A stretch of 64,000 nucleotides of DNA from Phymatolithon calcareum (lineage: Eukaryota > Rhodophyta > Florideophyceae > Hapalidiales). The translations under genes and the position numbers were made by a program. Below the pieces are notes generated by a model. It searched no databases. It was given only the letters and a program-made list of their open reading frames with translations, and was not told the origin of the DNA. Position 1 is the stretch's first letter; each line of letters starts with the position of its first letter. Shown here piece after piece: positions 31,047 to 41,906 of this stretch. The stretch spans positions 2,294,001 to 2,358,000 of the forward strand of contig OZ345370.1 of the NCBI GenBank assembly GCA_977006965.1. Direction: 5' to 3'.

Positions 31047-31934
31047 ATGACTCGAGCGTCATCTGCCTTGCCGCGTTCCCCATTGCAGCCCAAAACGACA
31101 TCCGACCCGTCGGCCGAGCCCTCATTTGACAGCGACCCTTTTCTAGTCGCCAAAACCTCGCGGCAGCGTTCCCGCCGCGGCCGCAAGCGCGCCCGTGGTT
31201 CCTCCATCGCTGTCGCTCCCTGCGACACGCCCGCCTCAGACGATAATGACGACGAATCCGTAAGCACCGATCTCCATCTCCTGCGCGAAGCTCAGCGACT
31301 CCGCACCGTCGCCCGTCAGCGAGCGCTCCCTCAACGCCGTCCGTCTACCGCGAGCACCTCCGAGCCCGCCGACAGCGTAGCAGGCGGTCTGCAACAGCAC
31401 TTCTCAGCGGAGCGCTCGGCTCAAGCGGGCGAGGCGCGCATGGAGTCTTACATCTCCTCTGCCATGGCAGAACGCTTCGGCGATCCATCGCTAACGGAAT
31501 CTACTCAAGAACCGCAGGATTCCGCACGCGCATTCGAGGCGCAGTTGTACGCTGTGCCCGCCCATCTGCGCGCGACGCCTATGCCGGCTTATGATCCTGG
31601 CGAAGGACTCCCCGCCGCAGGCGTGGAGGAGGTCGAATTGCCGAGGGAGCCCGAGCGGAACGCAAGGGCGACTGCGGAGGCGCGTGCGAGAGTTGCGGCA
31701 GAGCGCGGGAGGGACAAGCGTGAAGGAGGTATGGAGGCGTTGGCAAATGTGTCTGCGAATTTTATGCAGCATCGGAGGGATTGGATTGATACGCATGTCG
31801 GGGGCGAACGGACGGAGGGGAAGGAGGAAGGACAGACGGGGAAAAAGGAGGAGGGGGGTGGAGGGGGGAAGAGGTATGAGACGGCAACGGATGCGGTTGC
31901 TATGGAACGTTTTAAAAAACGGTGGCGGCGATAG
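31047..31934 (+). CDS. B5: TLS1/C9orf78 (Hep59 family) spliceosome-associated protein
   Basis: 295 aa, the only unbroken B copy. Family marks in order: N-terminal Arg/Lys-rich stretch (RQRSRRGRKRARG, about 41-53), acidic DDNDDES followed by the helix TDLHLLREAQRLRTVARQRA, MESYISSAMAERFG (about 131), AFEAQLYAVPAHLRA (about 160), VELPREPERNARATAEARAR, ANVSANFMQH (about 233) and the C-terminal FKKRWRR. C9orf78/Tls1 proteins show the equivalents (MMKYIE, LYELP, NMAVNYVQH, and YEKFKK near the end), at similar total length (about 290 aa). Known role: a U5/Brr2-associated factor influencing splicing, with a telomere-linked phenotype in fission yeast; nuclear. It is paired with the A genes by duplication, not by function. 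Confidence 0.8.
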   Translation: MTRASSALPRSPLQPKTTSDPSAEPSFDSDPFLVAKTSRQRSRRGRKRARGSSIAVAPCDTPASDDNDDESVSTDLHLLREAQRLRTVARQRALPQRRPSTASTSEPADSVAGGLQQHFSAERSAQAGEARMESYISSAMAERFGDPSLTESTQEPQDSARAFEAQLYAVPAHLRATPMPAYDPGEGLPAAGVEEVELPREPERNARATAEARARVAAERGRDKREGGMEALANVSANFMQHRRDWIDTHVGGERTEGKEEGQTGKKEEGGGGGKRYETATDAVAMERFKKRWRR

Positions 31935-32669
31935 ATGCAGGCGCTTAATCATGCGACGGAGAGATGAACGCGTCTTGCTGCGCCAGTTTGGACAGGCTTG
32001 GCTAGTGCAGGCGGAGGTAACCTGCTTGTCGTGCGCTATCGTTGGGGCGATCAGGTTTGAACAGTGCAATGTGCGACGAAGTTCTGTCTGTTAGTTGAGC
32101 GGCTGGCATGGTGCGGCATCTGAAATTCGGGCCGAAGCGCAATTCGTGTTTTGCAAATAAGTGACGCATAATGGAGAGATTCGCTGGTCCTTGTGGCCAA
32201 ATTTGCACTGGTACCATTTCGCATGAGATTTCGACCTCCGACCGGTAAAATCGGAGAAGGAGTTCATGGCTTGTTCATTCCCAAACATCGACGCCGAGAT
32301 GATTGACTTCGTTAGTGACTACTGGCTATTGCTGTTTGCGGTAGAAAGTCAACATGTTCGTAGTTTTGTTATGCAATTCATAGTTGCTCATCCAATTGCT
32401 CGCTTGCGAAACAGAACCGTCAGCACAATCCCGGACCAAGTATGTCTCGCTCTCGCGTGGTTGCTGCAGCTGCAAGACTGCACGAAGTAAACTTCTGCGA
32501 CAATGGGTCGGCCATGGTGTTCGTCAATGTGTTTTCAGCCCCGTGGAGCTCCCGTACAAAATTGACGTAACTGGAGAAGTATCCCATGTCCACTTTATTC
32601 GCTAAATGGTCTTCTGGTCGAACGGGATATTATTGAAAAGATGCTTTGTTGTGGACTTGGCATCCCCTT
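31935..32669. other. B5/A7 spacer
   Basis: No gene. About 31935-32165 is the conserved B 3' flank (compare 8960-9180, 12840-13085, 17235-17490). 32170-32640 is extra DNA not present in the other units, with no recognisable feature. Confidence 0.5.
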
Positions 32670-33458
32670 TTTCTTTACTAGCCCCTCACAGTGAATCTGT
32701 TGCAGATCGCCGACGCCGCTGCACGCCTGGTGGATATATTTTCCTATCGGTCTGAGCTCTCCAAGAACACATACGTTTTTGTTGCCAGGTCCGACATAGA
32801 GGCGGCCACGTCCGGTCTCGTAAATGCCGATCTTACCAAGTGCAGTCGGGGCACCGCAACACGCTTCATTGATATCTTCAAGAAGCTAAAATTTTCGACA
32901 AGCTATAAATGATGTTCACACTAAAGTCATACCGCCGCCATTAATGCTCAAACATGCTCTCGTCGCCAGTGCATATGTAACGAGGAGAAACTGTTGCAAT
33001 AATTACAGTGCCAGCAATGGAAACAGAATGTACGCTAAGGTTGATGGCTTGTTGGTCACCCACGCGCACGGTAACATCGCACGGCTTTCAGTCCATTTTG
33101 GCAGAATAATGATACTTGAGATTAGTGGCTGTTATGGCACGATTCGATACGAGGGCTTCGCGAGTAAGAGGCGGTGGGCTAGATCCCGATGCACTTCCTT
33201 GCTCAGTGAGACCATTCGGCTTCAACTTGATGGCCTTTGCCCGAGTGCCCAATTTGGACTGCTTTCCATGCGGCGCTAGCCCGGTGCCAACAAGGGGCAT
33301 CTTCGATTCTTGCAACTGGATCTTTTTGCCAGACTCTATTGCCTTCGTCACGTGATGATTTTGGAGTTTGAGTAGTGCTAACTCAACAACCCGTAGCGCC
33401 ATCAGTTCAATGAAGAACCATACATGTGTCTTATGGGTATCACTACGCTTCCGCGCAT
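32670..33458 (-). pseudogene. A7: deletion relic of the membrane-protein family
   Basis: Starts with MRGSVVIPIR at 33458 and is most diverged of the copies. The N-terminal linker (LQNHHVTKAIESGKKIQLQE...GKQSKL) is joined directly to GTRAKAIKLKPNG, which in A1 lies about 240 codons later. TM2 and most of the ectodomain are therefore deleted. TM1 is also shortened (VWFF region) and later parts (third TM, tail at 32670-32950) are out of frame. It probably marks the right end of the array. Confidence 0.85.
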
Positions 33459-35008
33459 GATTGAAAGAGGGAGAGGGACAGTTTTTCGTTCTCTTTCCTT
33501 CTCAGCGGGTGTTGCGGTAATAGCAAGACAAACTGTGTAGTTGCAAGCGGAGAGGGGGTGACGCACAGCTGGAATGCAGTTAGCGCGCTCTACCGCACAC
33601 ATGATAATCGAGTATTCCCGACGGGACCGTAAATATAGCAAGAATTAGCAAAACCAACAAAAGGACAACTTTTAACTTCACTAGCTGCCTTCCTCCGCGA
33701 ACTCCACTGTTATCATAGGCCCCAAGGCACTGTAATCCTTTTGCCATGCATGAATCTGAATGTGAGCTTTTGTCAGATGCTCGAGACGCGCCAGCACCAG
33801 CATATTCTTGGACACGCATTTCCTTGTCATAGATAGTCGGCCAGAGGAGATCACTTGTCCAAAACAGAGCACGTTATTCATTGGTCTGCAACACGCCATT
33901 CACGTCGAGCTGTGGACCTCAGTCTCTGCCTCTACCGAAGGCAGATCTCCATAGTAGTTGGATTGTGATTTTTGACGTCGTCGACTCGAGCTCGTGGGCA
34001 CGGAACGACAATAGGCGCAGTAGAATCTTGTGTTACGCGCCCTCGTCCCGCTCATGAACATCTCAGTTCTTTGTGTTGCATTTCGAACACGTGTGGTTTT
34101 AGTGCTCGGGGAGCTGAGGGAGAGAGTTGACGACATCCATTGCGCAACAAGTTTTCTGCGATTTGAAAAAACAAAGCAGGCAATATGGTCAGAAAGTCTT
34201 ATCCTCTGTGGGGTTAGAGTTCGTCAACCAAACGCACTTTGAAGATATACGCTTACAAACAAGTACTCCCTGATTAGGGCATTAATGTTCTCATCCAATT
34301 TAACAGAAGCATGCAGAGAGTGATGAAAGCCAAAGTGGGAAGTAACCCCGGACTTGAATATCGACTATCTTCATGCTCTGCATGCTTTCGATAAATTGGA
34401 TGAGGACAAGGATGGCCTAACCAGGAAGAAGGAGCTTGAAAACGGATAGCTGCGAAGCACGTTTTCACCGACGATTTCTCTCCCCTAGACGAGGGTGCCC
34501 CTCGTCCAGAAACACTGTCACCCGCCAACAGCTCTGCCAATGTTCGCGGCGGTTCAGCGCAAGCGGCACCGTATCGACCGAACGCTCTTGCTTCGTGCGA
34601 CGTTGTCTTGAAGGTCAACCGTTATCTTGCGTGAGCTCCAGGAATTGAAGGTCAACCGTTACCTTGCGTGAGCTCCAGAACGGAACTCATCTAAAAAAGG
34701 CCTATGGATGATTGCTTACAGCATGTACCATCAACAATGCGACGACGGTGTTCCCTGCCAATGAGCACCAGCGGGATGTTCTCATTCTCATACAACCCAA
34801 TCTCCCCGTAATGTCTTAGACTCGCACGAGCAACTCATCGACTAGCGGTGAACGAAAAGAGTCCTCGGGCCGAGAAATGCTGCAACATTCGCCATGCTTC
34901 ACACATCCTACGGTGTTATCGAATGCATTCCGCATACAAAGAAAACATGAATTGAACTGCCGCCAGCCGTCGCGAACCCGGCTGGGATTCTGGCGACAAG
35001 TTCAGTTA
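33459..35008. other. spacer between array and phosphoglucomutase
   Basis: No gene recognised. It contains a 37-bp tandem duplication starting TTGAAGGTCAACCGTTATCT at 34608 and again at 34645. The PGM promoter and 5' UTR must lie at the right end (frame open from 34877 but family similarity only begins after 35080). Confidence 0.4.
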
Positions 35009-36751
35009 ATGACGACCACGAATCCCGATAGCGATACATCGCAAACATTATCCGATACAAATGCCGGTTTGGAGCTCTTGACGGTTCCAACGATCCCTAT
35101 TTCTGGTCAGAAAACAGGGACGAGCGGACTTCGCGTGCCTTCTCGAACCGCGACGGGAGAACCAACATTTCTGCCAAACCTGGTACAGGCGCTATTTACG
35201 GCATTGGGAGGACACGACGCTCTTGCCGGAAAAACTCTCGTTGTCGGCGGTGATGGCCGATTTTACAATGCATCGGCAGCGCAGACGATCTTGCGACTGG
35301 CTGCGGGTAACGGTGTCGCCCGTGTTGTACTTGGTCGCAACGGCATCCTTTCCACCCCGGCCGCATCTGCGCTCATTCCACGCCGTGGTGCTCTTGCTGG
35401 ACTCATTCTCACCGCTTCGCACAACCCCGGTGGCCCGGATGGTGATTGGGGCATCAAATTCAACACAGCATCCGGAGCACCAGCGCTCGAAACACTTACA
35501 AACAAGGTGTACGAGGAAACATGCCGCATCACGGAGTACCATGTTGCAAATCTCGGCGGAACTATCGACCTATCCGTCATGGGTGAGACGAAATTCGCAG
35601 GCGGAAAATTCATCGTTGAGGTGGTCGACCCTGTCGAGAACTACTTGGATATGCTCCGGGATGTGTTCGACTTTGATGCAATACGCACTCTCATGAACAG
35701 ACCTGACTTTTCGTTGCAGTTTGACGCCATGCATGCTGTGACAGGTGAGTATGCGCGACGAATTCTTGTTGATGAATTAGGTGCAGATCCAAGTAGCATT
35801 CTGCGCGGGGAAACACTGGAAGACTTTGGCGGCGGGCATCCTGACCCCAACCTGACGTACGCGCCGGGGCTTGTTGCAGTAATGCGAAGCGGAACAGCAT
35901 CGTTTGGTGCGGCTTCGGACGGGGACGGCGATCGGAACATGATCCTTGGAGCCGGAGGGGTTTTTGTGAATCCCGCGGACAGCGTGGCTATAATCGCAGA
36001 CCACGCAGAGGTTGCGATTCCGTACTTTCGTTCGCGCGCAGTGGTCGGTGTGGCGCGATCAATGCCTACCGCATCCGCGCTAGACCGTGTGGCTGAGAGA
36101 CGCGGGTTTGATATTTACGAGACTCCGACGGGGTGGAAGTTCTTCACGAATCTCATGGACGCAGGGCGCGTTCGATTGTGTGGCGAGGAAAGCTTTGGAA
36201 CGGGGTCAGATCATATACGCGAAAAGGATGGATTGTGGGCGGTGCTTTGCTGGCTCAGCATCCTTGCACATCGCAATCAAGACCGTACGGTCGGTGACCT
36301 CGTCTCTGTGCGTGATATTCTTGTCGGCCATTGGCAGATGTACGGGCGGACGTACGCGCTTCGACACGATTATGAGAACGTGTCTGCCGCTGCGGGAGCT
36401 GCTGTTATGGCGCATCTGCGTGAGATGCTTGCAGGGCGGACAAACTGGCCAGCGGATGTAAAGGAGATGGACGAATTCCGGTATGTCGATCCCGTGGATG
36501 GATCCGTGGCGGAGCGACAGGGTGTGCGGATATGGATGCGGGATGGAGGTAGGGTTGTAATCCGACTTAGTGGAACAGGGTCCGCTGGGGCGACAGTGAG
36601 GATGTACTATGAGTGGTTCGAATCGGCGGAGAAACAGGATGGGAATGTCCAGGACGTCACAGTGGTTTTGGATGGCTTGGTTCGTCAGGCGGTGAAGATT
36701 TCGAAGATTGAAGAACTCACTGGGCGGCAAGCACCTTCTGTAATCACGTGA
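35009..36751 (+). CDS. PGM: phosphoglucomutase
   Basis: 580 aa from ATG at 35009 (MTTTNPDSD). The frame is open 44 codons further up, but these are basic and not family-like. It interconverts glucose-1-phosphate and glucose-6-phosphate, the hub between sugar-nucleotide/starch synthesis and glycolysis. Visible family sites: KTGTSGLRVPS near the N-terminus, active-site loop LTASHNPGGPDGDWGIKFN with the phosphorylated Ser (about residue 130), metal loop ASDGDGDRN (about 305), sugar-binding loop GEESFGTGSDH (about 395) and the C-terminal phosphate loop RLSGTGSAGATVRMYYEWFE (about 525-545). Length matches the usual 555-580 aa. No intron. No clear plastid transit peptide, so probably the cytosolic form. 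It converges with the LPAAT gene 230 bp away. Confidence 0.96.
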   Translation: MTTTNPDSDTSQTLSDTNAGLELLTVPTIPISGQKTGTSGLRVPSRTATGEPTFLPNLVQALFTALGGHDALAGKTLVVGGDGRFYNASAAQTILRLAAGNGVARVVLGRNGILSTPAASALIPRRGALAGLILTASHNPGGPDGDWGIKFNTASGAPALETLTNKVYEETCRITEYHVANLGGTIDLSVMGETKFAGGKFIVEVVDPVENYLDMLRDVFDFDAIRTLMNRPDFSLQFDAMHAVTGEYARRILVDELGADPSSILRGETLEDFGGGHPDPNLTYAPGLVAVMRSGTASFGAASDGDGDRNMILGAGGVFVNPADSVAIIADHAEVAIPYFRSRAVVGVARSMPTASALDRVAERRGFDIYETPTGWKFFTNLMDAGRVRLCGEESFGTGSDHIREKDGLWAVLCWLSILAHRNQDRTVGDLVSVRDILVGHWQMYGRTYALRHDYENVSAAAGAAVMAHLREMLAGRTNWPADVKEMDEFRYVDPVDGSVAERQGVRIWMRDGGRVVIRLSGTGSAGATVRMYYEWFESAEKQDGNVQDVTVVLDGLVRQAVKISKIEELTGRQAPSVIT

Positions 36752-36983
36752 TGTTATAGGTTGGCAGAAACCTAAATGAGATCGGATGGATGTTATTCAG
36801 CACTTGCAAAACACCTGCATATAGAGCCGAAGAAAAGCGTAGAGATTACAATAAGCGACCAATGGACAAAACTGTTCTTTGTTTTCGACAAAGAAAAGAG
36901 ACCGAAACTAAGAACTCACGCGACCGCTAGAATGACCTGAGCTGATTGCAAGAGGAAACTTGATAATGTCATACACAAAGACC

Positions 36984-38319
36984 CTATTCCGATCTTCGGC
37001 TTGTCGTGGTTTTGCCCTTTTTCGACGGCTTCAGGTTGACCATGACGAACAAGGCTGTCATGGCAACAATAACAGCGTTTGCAGTTAGAAAATAGCGTAG
37101 CCCGTTTTCTATTCTGGACATTGCATACAGCAAAGGGGCGGCGCCACACAAAAAGACAAAAAAGAGCGCGTACAACGGCATGACGGACGGAACAGAGTCA
37201 ACACACTCCAGTTGTTCACCAAGACTGGAACTATCTTCTCGAAATGCAGCAATACGTGCTTCTTTCTCCGTCCAGCGAGCAAGAAGCCAATCTGTCATGC
37301 CCTGTTTATCATCGGGAACATCGGCGACAGGATAGCTGGAGACATGGGCGTGGATGATGGTGTCGCCAGACCCAGACATCACGGTGGCCATGGAGGGCAT
37401 GGGGCCCTCGAACATCACAGTTGCATCCACAATGAAATCAAGATGTGGACGCAGGACCGGTAGCATAGCAGTGAACCCCTTAAAGCGCGGGAGTAGGACA
37501 TTTGTGAAGACTGGGTATCCCTTGCGAATCGCGTACTTCTGAGAGACGATAAGCTTCTCAGGAGTTAGACGGGAGCCCTCTGGGTATAAAATGAGCCACA
37601 GGGGATGAGAGGACTTGCTGAAAGTACAGAGTTTGCGAAGTTTTGTCAGAAACGTCTCCTGGTCAGCCTCCCATGAACGGGTGAGGAAGACAAACTCCGA
37701 GAATCGCAGAACCCAACCGAAAATTGGGACCCGCCCGAGCGAGGCTTTCACGATAGCCTTGGCGTTTCCAGGGAATGGAAACCCGAAGCGAGACAACCAG
37801 GCAAGACCAACAAGCCTGCAGATGGACACGCAATCAGGGGAGACAGTTTGCGAGTCAGAATGAGATCATTCAATAGTTGAAGCTGAGGAAAGAAAGCCCA
37901 AAGGGTGAACTTGCAGCTTACCAGTCGACGTTTGAGCAGTGGTTCACAAGACAAAGCGCTGAGCCTTTGGACACGCGGGTGCCGTAGGTTTTGATACGGA
38001 TACCAGCCCATCGTTCCAGAAGAAAAGAGCCACAGAGAAGAAAGGCATGGGAGAAGACAGTGACGATGCGACGGTGCAGCGCGAGTGAGAGCGGACGGAT
38101 GAGGACGTAACTCAGGGCGTCGAATACGACGGCGGCGACTCCAGCGCCTGATAGAACAAGGAAGACAAGGAGCAATCGCACTGGCGCAAGCACGCTCGAC
38201 AGACCCATGGTAGTGGATGGAGTGCTATCAAGTAAAGATTGAGCCGCGGATCGCGGGACTGACGATTCGATTTGTTGGTACAAGGAGGGGAAAGCAGGAC
38301 GGCGGATTTCAGGTCGCAA
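36984..38319 (-). CDS. 1-acyl-sn-glycerol-3-phosphate acyltransferase (LPAAT), two exons
   Basis: Exon 1 37922-38319, intron 37816-37921 (106 bp, donor GTAAGC, acceptor CTGCAG), exon 2 36984-37815. The join restores frame through the conserved D-W-L-V-G context, 409 aa. The enzyme acylates lysophosphatidic acid to phosphatidic acid, in the ER. Motif I is NHCSNVD (HX4D) just before the intron. It also has FGWVLRFSEFVFLTRSWEAD (motif II area), LYPEGSRLT (motif III EGxR-type) and VLLPRFKGF (motif IV). The second half has the C-terminal domain of the plant LPAT2-5/animal AGPAT3-5 class (FEGPMPSM...DKQGMTDWLLARWTEKE). TMs lie at about 45-70 and 80-100, with two near the C-terminus. An alternative start (MGLSS, 38208) would lose 37 residues. 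Confidence 0.93.
37816..37921 (-). other. spliceosomal intron of the LPAAT gene
   Basis: 106 bp, GT...AG on the minus strand, with pyrimidine-rich stretches before the acceptor. The position interrupts a Trp codon (TG|G) directly after the HX4D motif. It is the only intron I can support in the window. Confidence 0.9.
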
Positions 38320-38977
38320 GGATTAACGGCGTCTAATGCAGACTGCATCATGCTCTTCAACCGTTAGTAATACGCATGACTGGCGTGCGGGAATCAGCCA
38401 ATCGTACGATGACACTGGGAAGCTAAAATTGTAAAAATATTGTCTGGCACGTGCAACATGGATGTCATGCGCATATGCTGGCTGAGCAGATTTCCATAGC
38501 TCATGCATCCAGCTCTTGAGTCGCCTCTATACAACACTCGAAAATGTACCATCCATCCAATATCAGATTCGATACTTGGTTGACATTTTCAGACATGCAT
38601 TTAGCGTAGCATTCTTATAATGTCATCCTTGTCTCTTTCTTCACCACAATCTTCTGCATTTCCCATCAACGTCATTCAGAAAATAAATAAGCCCGTCTAC
38701 GTCTTGTTCCTGTTGCACTATTCGCATCTCTCTCTCGAGTAATCGGACATACAGATCCAGCTGCTCGTATCGCGTACGGCCTAGCACTGTGACTAGACCA
38801 TAGGTTCCCCAACGCGCATTCTAGCATCTGGTTCACTCCAGTTGCTTCTATCGCGCACGGCACATCATCACTGCACATCCGTGGGTTCCCCGAGGTACAT
38901 GCTAGCAGCTGGATCATTTCGAATTGCGTTGCTACAAAGCATCGCGACTGTGCCTATTCGTAGACTGTTGTCAAAAT
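38320..38977. other. LPAAT upstream / copia flank
   Basis: No gene. Includes an imperfect direct repeat of about 90 bp (38763-38833 and about 38849-38920, shared TCGCG(T/C)ACGGC, GGTTCCCC, CTAGCA.CTGG) with no recognised function. Confidence 0.4.
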
Positions 38978-39591
38978 TGTGAAATGTTCAGACGGCTCAC
39001 AGGAGGAATCGCCGCTCTTACAACGCAGCGACCTCAGGATTCCGAAAGTGCTTCTGTTGTCTGCTCGTTTCTGATACCGCACCTTAAAGCGACGAGCGGA
39101 CCACCTCGGTCTCCGGGCGCAAACGTCTGCCTTGCTAGTCCCTTTTGCTTCAGGAACTCTGGAGGATTGAACGAACTTTGATTGCTTCAGAAAAGAACGT
39201 ATTTCCTTTACTTCTTTTCCTACTCCTCCCTATCTCCCCTCGCGGGTCTCATCCTATTTCTCTTATATCCCATTTTCTCAACCACTACAGCGGCCTACGG
39301 CAACCTAGAAAATCTCTCATGATTCCACTACGATGTCGTATCCCCAACCGCCAACCATTCGCAATTTCACTTCAAGATACTTGAACGCTCGACAAGCACA
39401 TGCCGAGATCATGCCCGCTACAACTTGTTTTGGTGGAAGCCACATCATCTCAGTAGATTCAGCCCATTTCAGTGTTTCTCTGATGAGGCATACATGCCCC
39501 AGAACAGTACCCTAGACATTCACGCCCTAAATCAGCACCCCGATTAAACCTGTTCTGAGAAAATAAAATACAAATTGGCTTGGATTTCACA
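38978..39591 (-). repeat. copia 3' LTR (614 bp)
   Basis: TGTGAAATGTTC...TTGGATTTCACA; a direct copy of 51779-52392 with about eight substitutions. Confidence 0.95.
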
Positions 39592-39635
39592 TCCCCGCCT
39601 TCATGCGCAATCGGATACGTTATCGGCAGCATGAA

Positions 39636-41197
39636 CTAAAGCTCTTCCCTCAACGCTGGTCCGTAGTCGCGCAGATTATTGACACCAATTGGCAACCTGC
39701 CATCAACGAGCATCTGCTCTAGTATGTCCGCTGGCGCTCCTGCTGTCGGCTTCGTCAGCGCGTCCGCTGGGTTCGAGTTCCCTGGAACCCAGACAATTTC
39801 AGCTATGTCGCCACTTTTGTATTCTGCGCGCAAACGATGAACATCCGCACTCATTCCACGATCCCATGGCTGACTCTGAGTTGCCAAGCAGCAACGTAGT
39901 CCCTTCGAATCTACCACCAGCGTGATTGCGATAGACTCGTGCACTAGAGAGAAGAACGCGTCCCTTATAGCGCGTGCGCATCCGACGGCCGATACAGCAG
40001 CTATGGTTTCTGCCTCCCCGGTAGAAGTCGCGTCGCGGCGTTGCTTGCGTGATTGGTAAGCGAGGGTGTGGAAAATACTCCCAGCCTCAGAGCCGAAAGA
40101 AATTCCCACGATACATCCTTCCTGGGCAACTTTCTTCATGCTGCCCTCATGGGGAAAGCCAGGCTCGGAAAATACGACAATCTTCGCGCACTCGCGCTCA
40201 GCAACACTTGGCTGTGGGTAGGAGAGTAGTGGTACTTTTCTTAGAATGTCTCGAACAATGGCATTCACTCTCTTCATGCCGCTCACTTTCACTGCTGGAA
40301 TTAGCTGTTGGATGAAGCTAGCAGCAAATGCCGCGAACGGCGATACGGTTATCCCTAAATAACCCAGCTTTCCGGCAAGAGATTTCAACAGCATTTGCTC
40401 AACTTTCGAAATCGGACTTTCGGGTTGCTTTCGGCGTGCAGCCGAAATTCTTATTGTTTCCAGTTCACGCAGATAAGAGTGCATACTAACTTTGATGTCT
40501 TGCGGCGTCTGAATGGCTCGGCAGCATTAACGGTTAGAGACGATGGGGTGTACTTCCATGTGCTCAGCTCGAGTGCTGCACTAACACCGTTGTATGCATA
40601 CTGAAGCCATTGGCCGTTTCGAGCGGCAACCAGCAGATCGTCAACATATTTAGCAATTAGAAGTGAAAGTTCTCCAGAAAAACCATCATGTTCACTCTTT
40701 TCGTTTCGCGGGCTCATTCCGCGACTGAAAAATTGTGGCAATCCCCAAACTGCACCGAGCTCGAGCCCCTTGACTCTTAGGTCATCTGAAGCGCGTTGCT
40801 ATTTCTTGCCCGCAGAAACAAGGCCGTACATAGTTGCTTTCAGTAGCCAGGTCTCTCCACGAAGACGAATTTCGCTCGGTGGCTGTACGTAGACATCACG
40901 ACGCGCCTCGCCAGACTGAGTGTATGCGCCGCGGATATCTGCCTTTCCTAGAATCATTCCTTGGCAAACTGCAGTGCTGTACAGAAGACGAAATCCGTTT
41001 TGCGAAACCACGGCTGCGTCGGTTCGCAAGCTTTCACGCTCGTCGTCACGATTACCATGTACGCACAGGCGTGCTTTAAGCGTGTAGTGTACTGCTGAGC
41101 TCGCTCCATCACCGGCCTCAGCTTTGACTTTGTACACGAAGTGGGACGAAATGACGTTCGCAAGGGCCGGTACTTTGTCACGGCGCAAACGGGACAT
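39636..41197 (-). pseudogene. copia reverse transcriptase and RNase H, broken
   Basis: 41197-40799: RT start (VISSHFVYKVKAEAG, KARLCVHG, KADIRGAYTQS, YGLVSAGK). 40741-40451: catalytic motif KYVDDLLVAARNG. 40484-39636: connection and copia-type RNase H with LVVDSKGLRCCLA and WVPGNSNPADALTKPTAG at the end. Three frames, with stops or shifts between them, so the protein cannot be made from one frame. Confidence 0.92.
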
Positions 41198-41364
41198 GTT
41201 TGAAAGCCAGTTCTTGTCCAGTTCAGCCTGCTAACTGTTGAACGTCATCGTCTTTGTCATTTTCGTCATCACTAGTGTCTAGTTTACTGAAATTTTTCCT
41301 CAATTGAGGGGCACTTTTCCCTCAATTGAGGTAACGAAAATCATTTAATTTTTGCGCATGAAAG

Positions 41365-41811
41365 CTACTCACTATCGGGCACATCAAAAGCGTCAAGCTC
41401 ATGGATGTCTTCCACATGCTTCGCGAAGCAATTCCTGCCAGTAGACGTGCCGCAAATGAATATTGCGGCACCTTCTAGCCTGTTACATGATGAGCACACC
41501 AGCGTTGTCTTCTTGACTTTGCAGACCCTGCAGTTCTTTTGCGAAGCAAAATTAGTCATCATGCCATCCGCAGTCTTCCTTTTCTTTCTCGTGGGGGTTA
41601 AGTGGGTTCCAACACCGCTCCCGGAGACAAAAATACGTTCAGGAGTGGTTGAGCGGCGACGAGTATGACGCGAATCGAACGAGTTATCGATGAGTTGCTC
41701 GGCCAGCATTTCATAATACCTTCTTTGCGTCATGTGATCCTGATACTCTGCATGCGCATCGGAGAATAAAAGCCAGCTGTCAACCACACAAATCGCCTGG
41801 TAGTCTGCCAT
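41365..41811 (-). pseudogene. piggyBac transposase C-terminal part with Cys-rich finger
   Basis: 148 codons. Contains MTQRRYYEMLAEQLIDNSF, equivalent to the end of the DDE_Tnp_1_7 domain, then a basic spacer and a CxxC...CxxC...C...H...H cluster (CRVCKVKKTTLVCSSCNR, HVEDIHELDAF) like the piggyBac C-terminal zinc domain. The catalytic Asp region between this and the N-terminal ORF is deleted. Just upstream in another frame, TELIKFFGILVLMTRF matches the start of the same domain. Confidence 0.75.
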
Positions 41812-41906
41812 AGATCTGTCTTAGCGCTGAACTCAAATCTTGTCATGAGGACGAGGATTCCGAAAAACTTAATCAGCTCTGTGACCGTAGTCTCTTTTCG
41901 CGCGAT

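Noticed and set aside
1-33458. Large serial duplication as an endogenous virus or viral array
   Set aside because: Units carry a spliceosome protein homologue and a TM protein, with no viral replication, capsid or packaging genes; paralogous gene array explains it.
34877-35008. 44-codon N-terminal extension of phosphoglucomutase as a transit peptide
   Set aside because: Open frame is real, but composition (many Arg, Cys, His) is not clearly a targeting peptide; the internal Met at 35009 gives the family-normal length. It remains possible.
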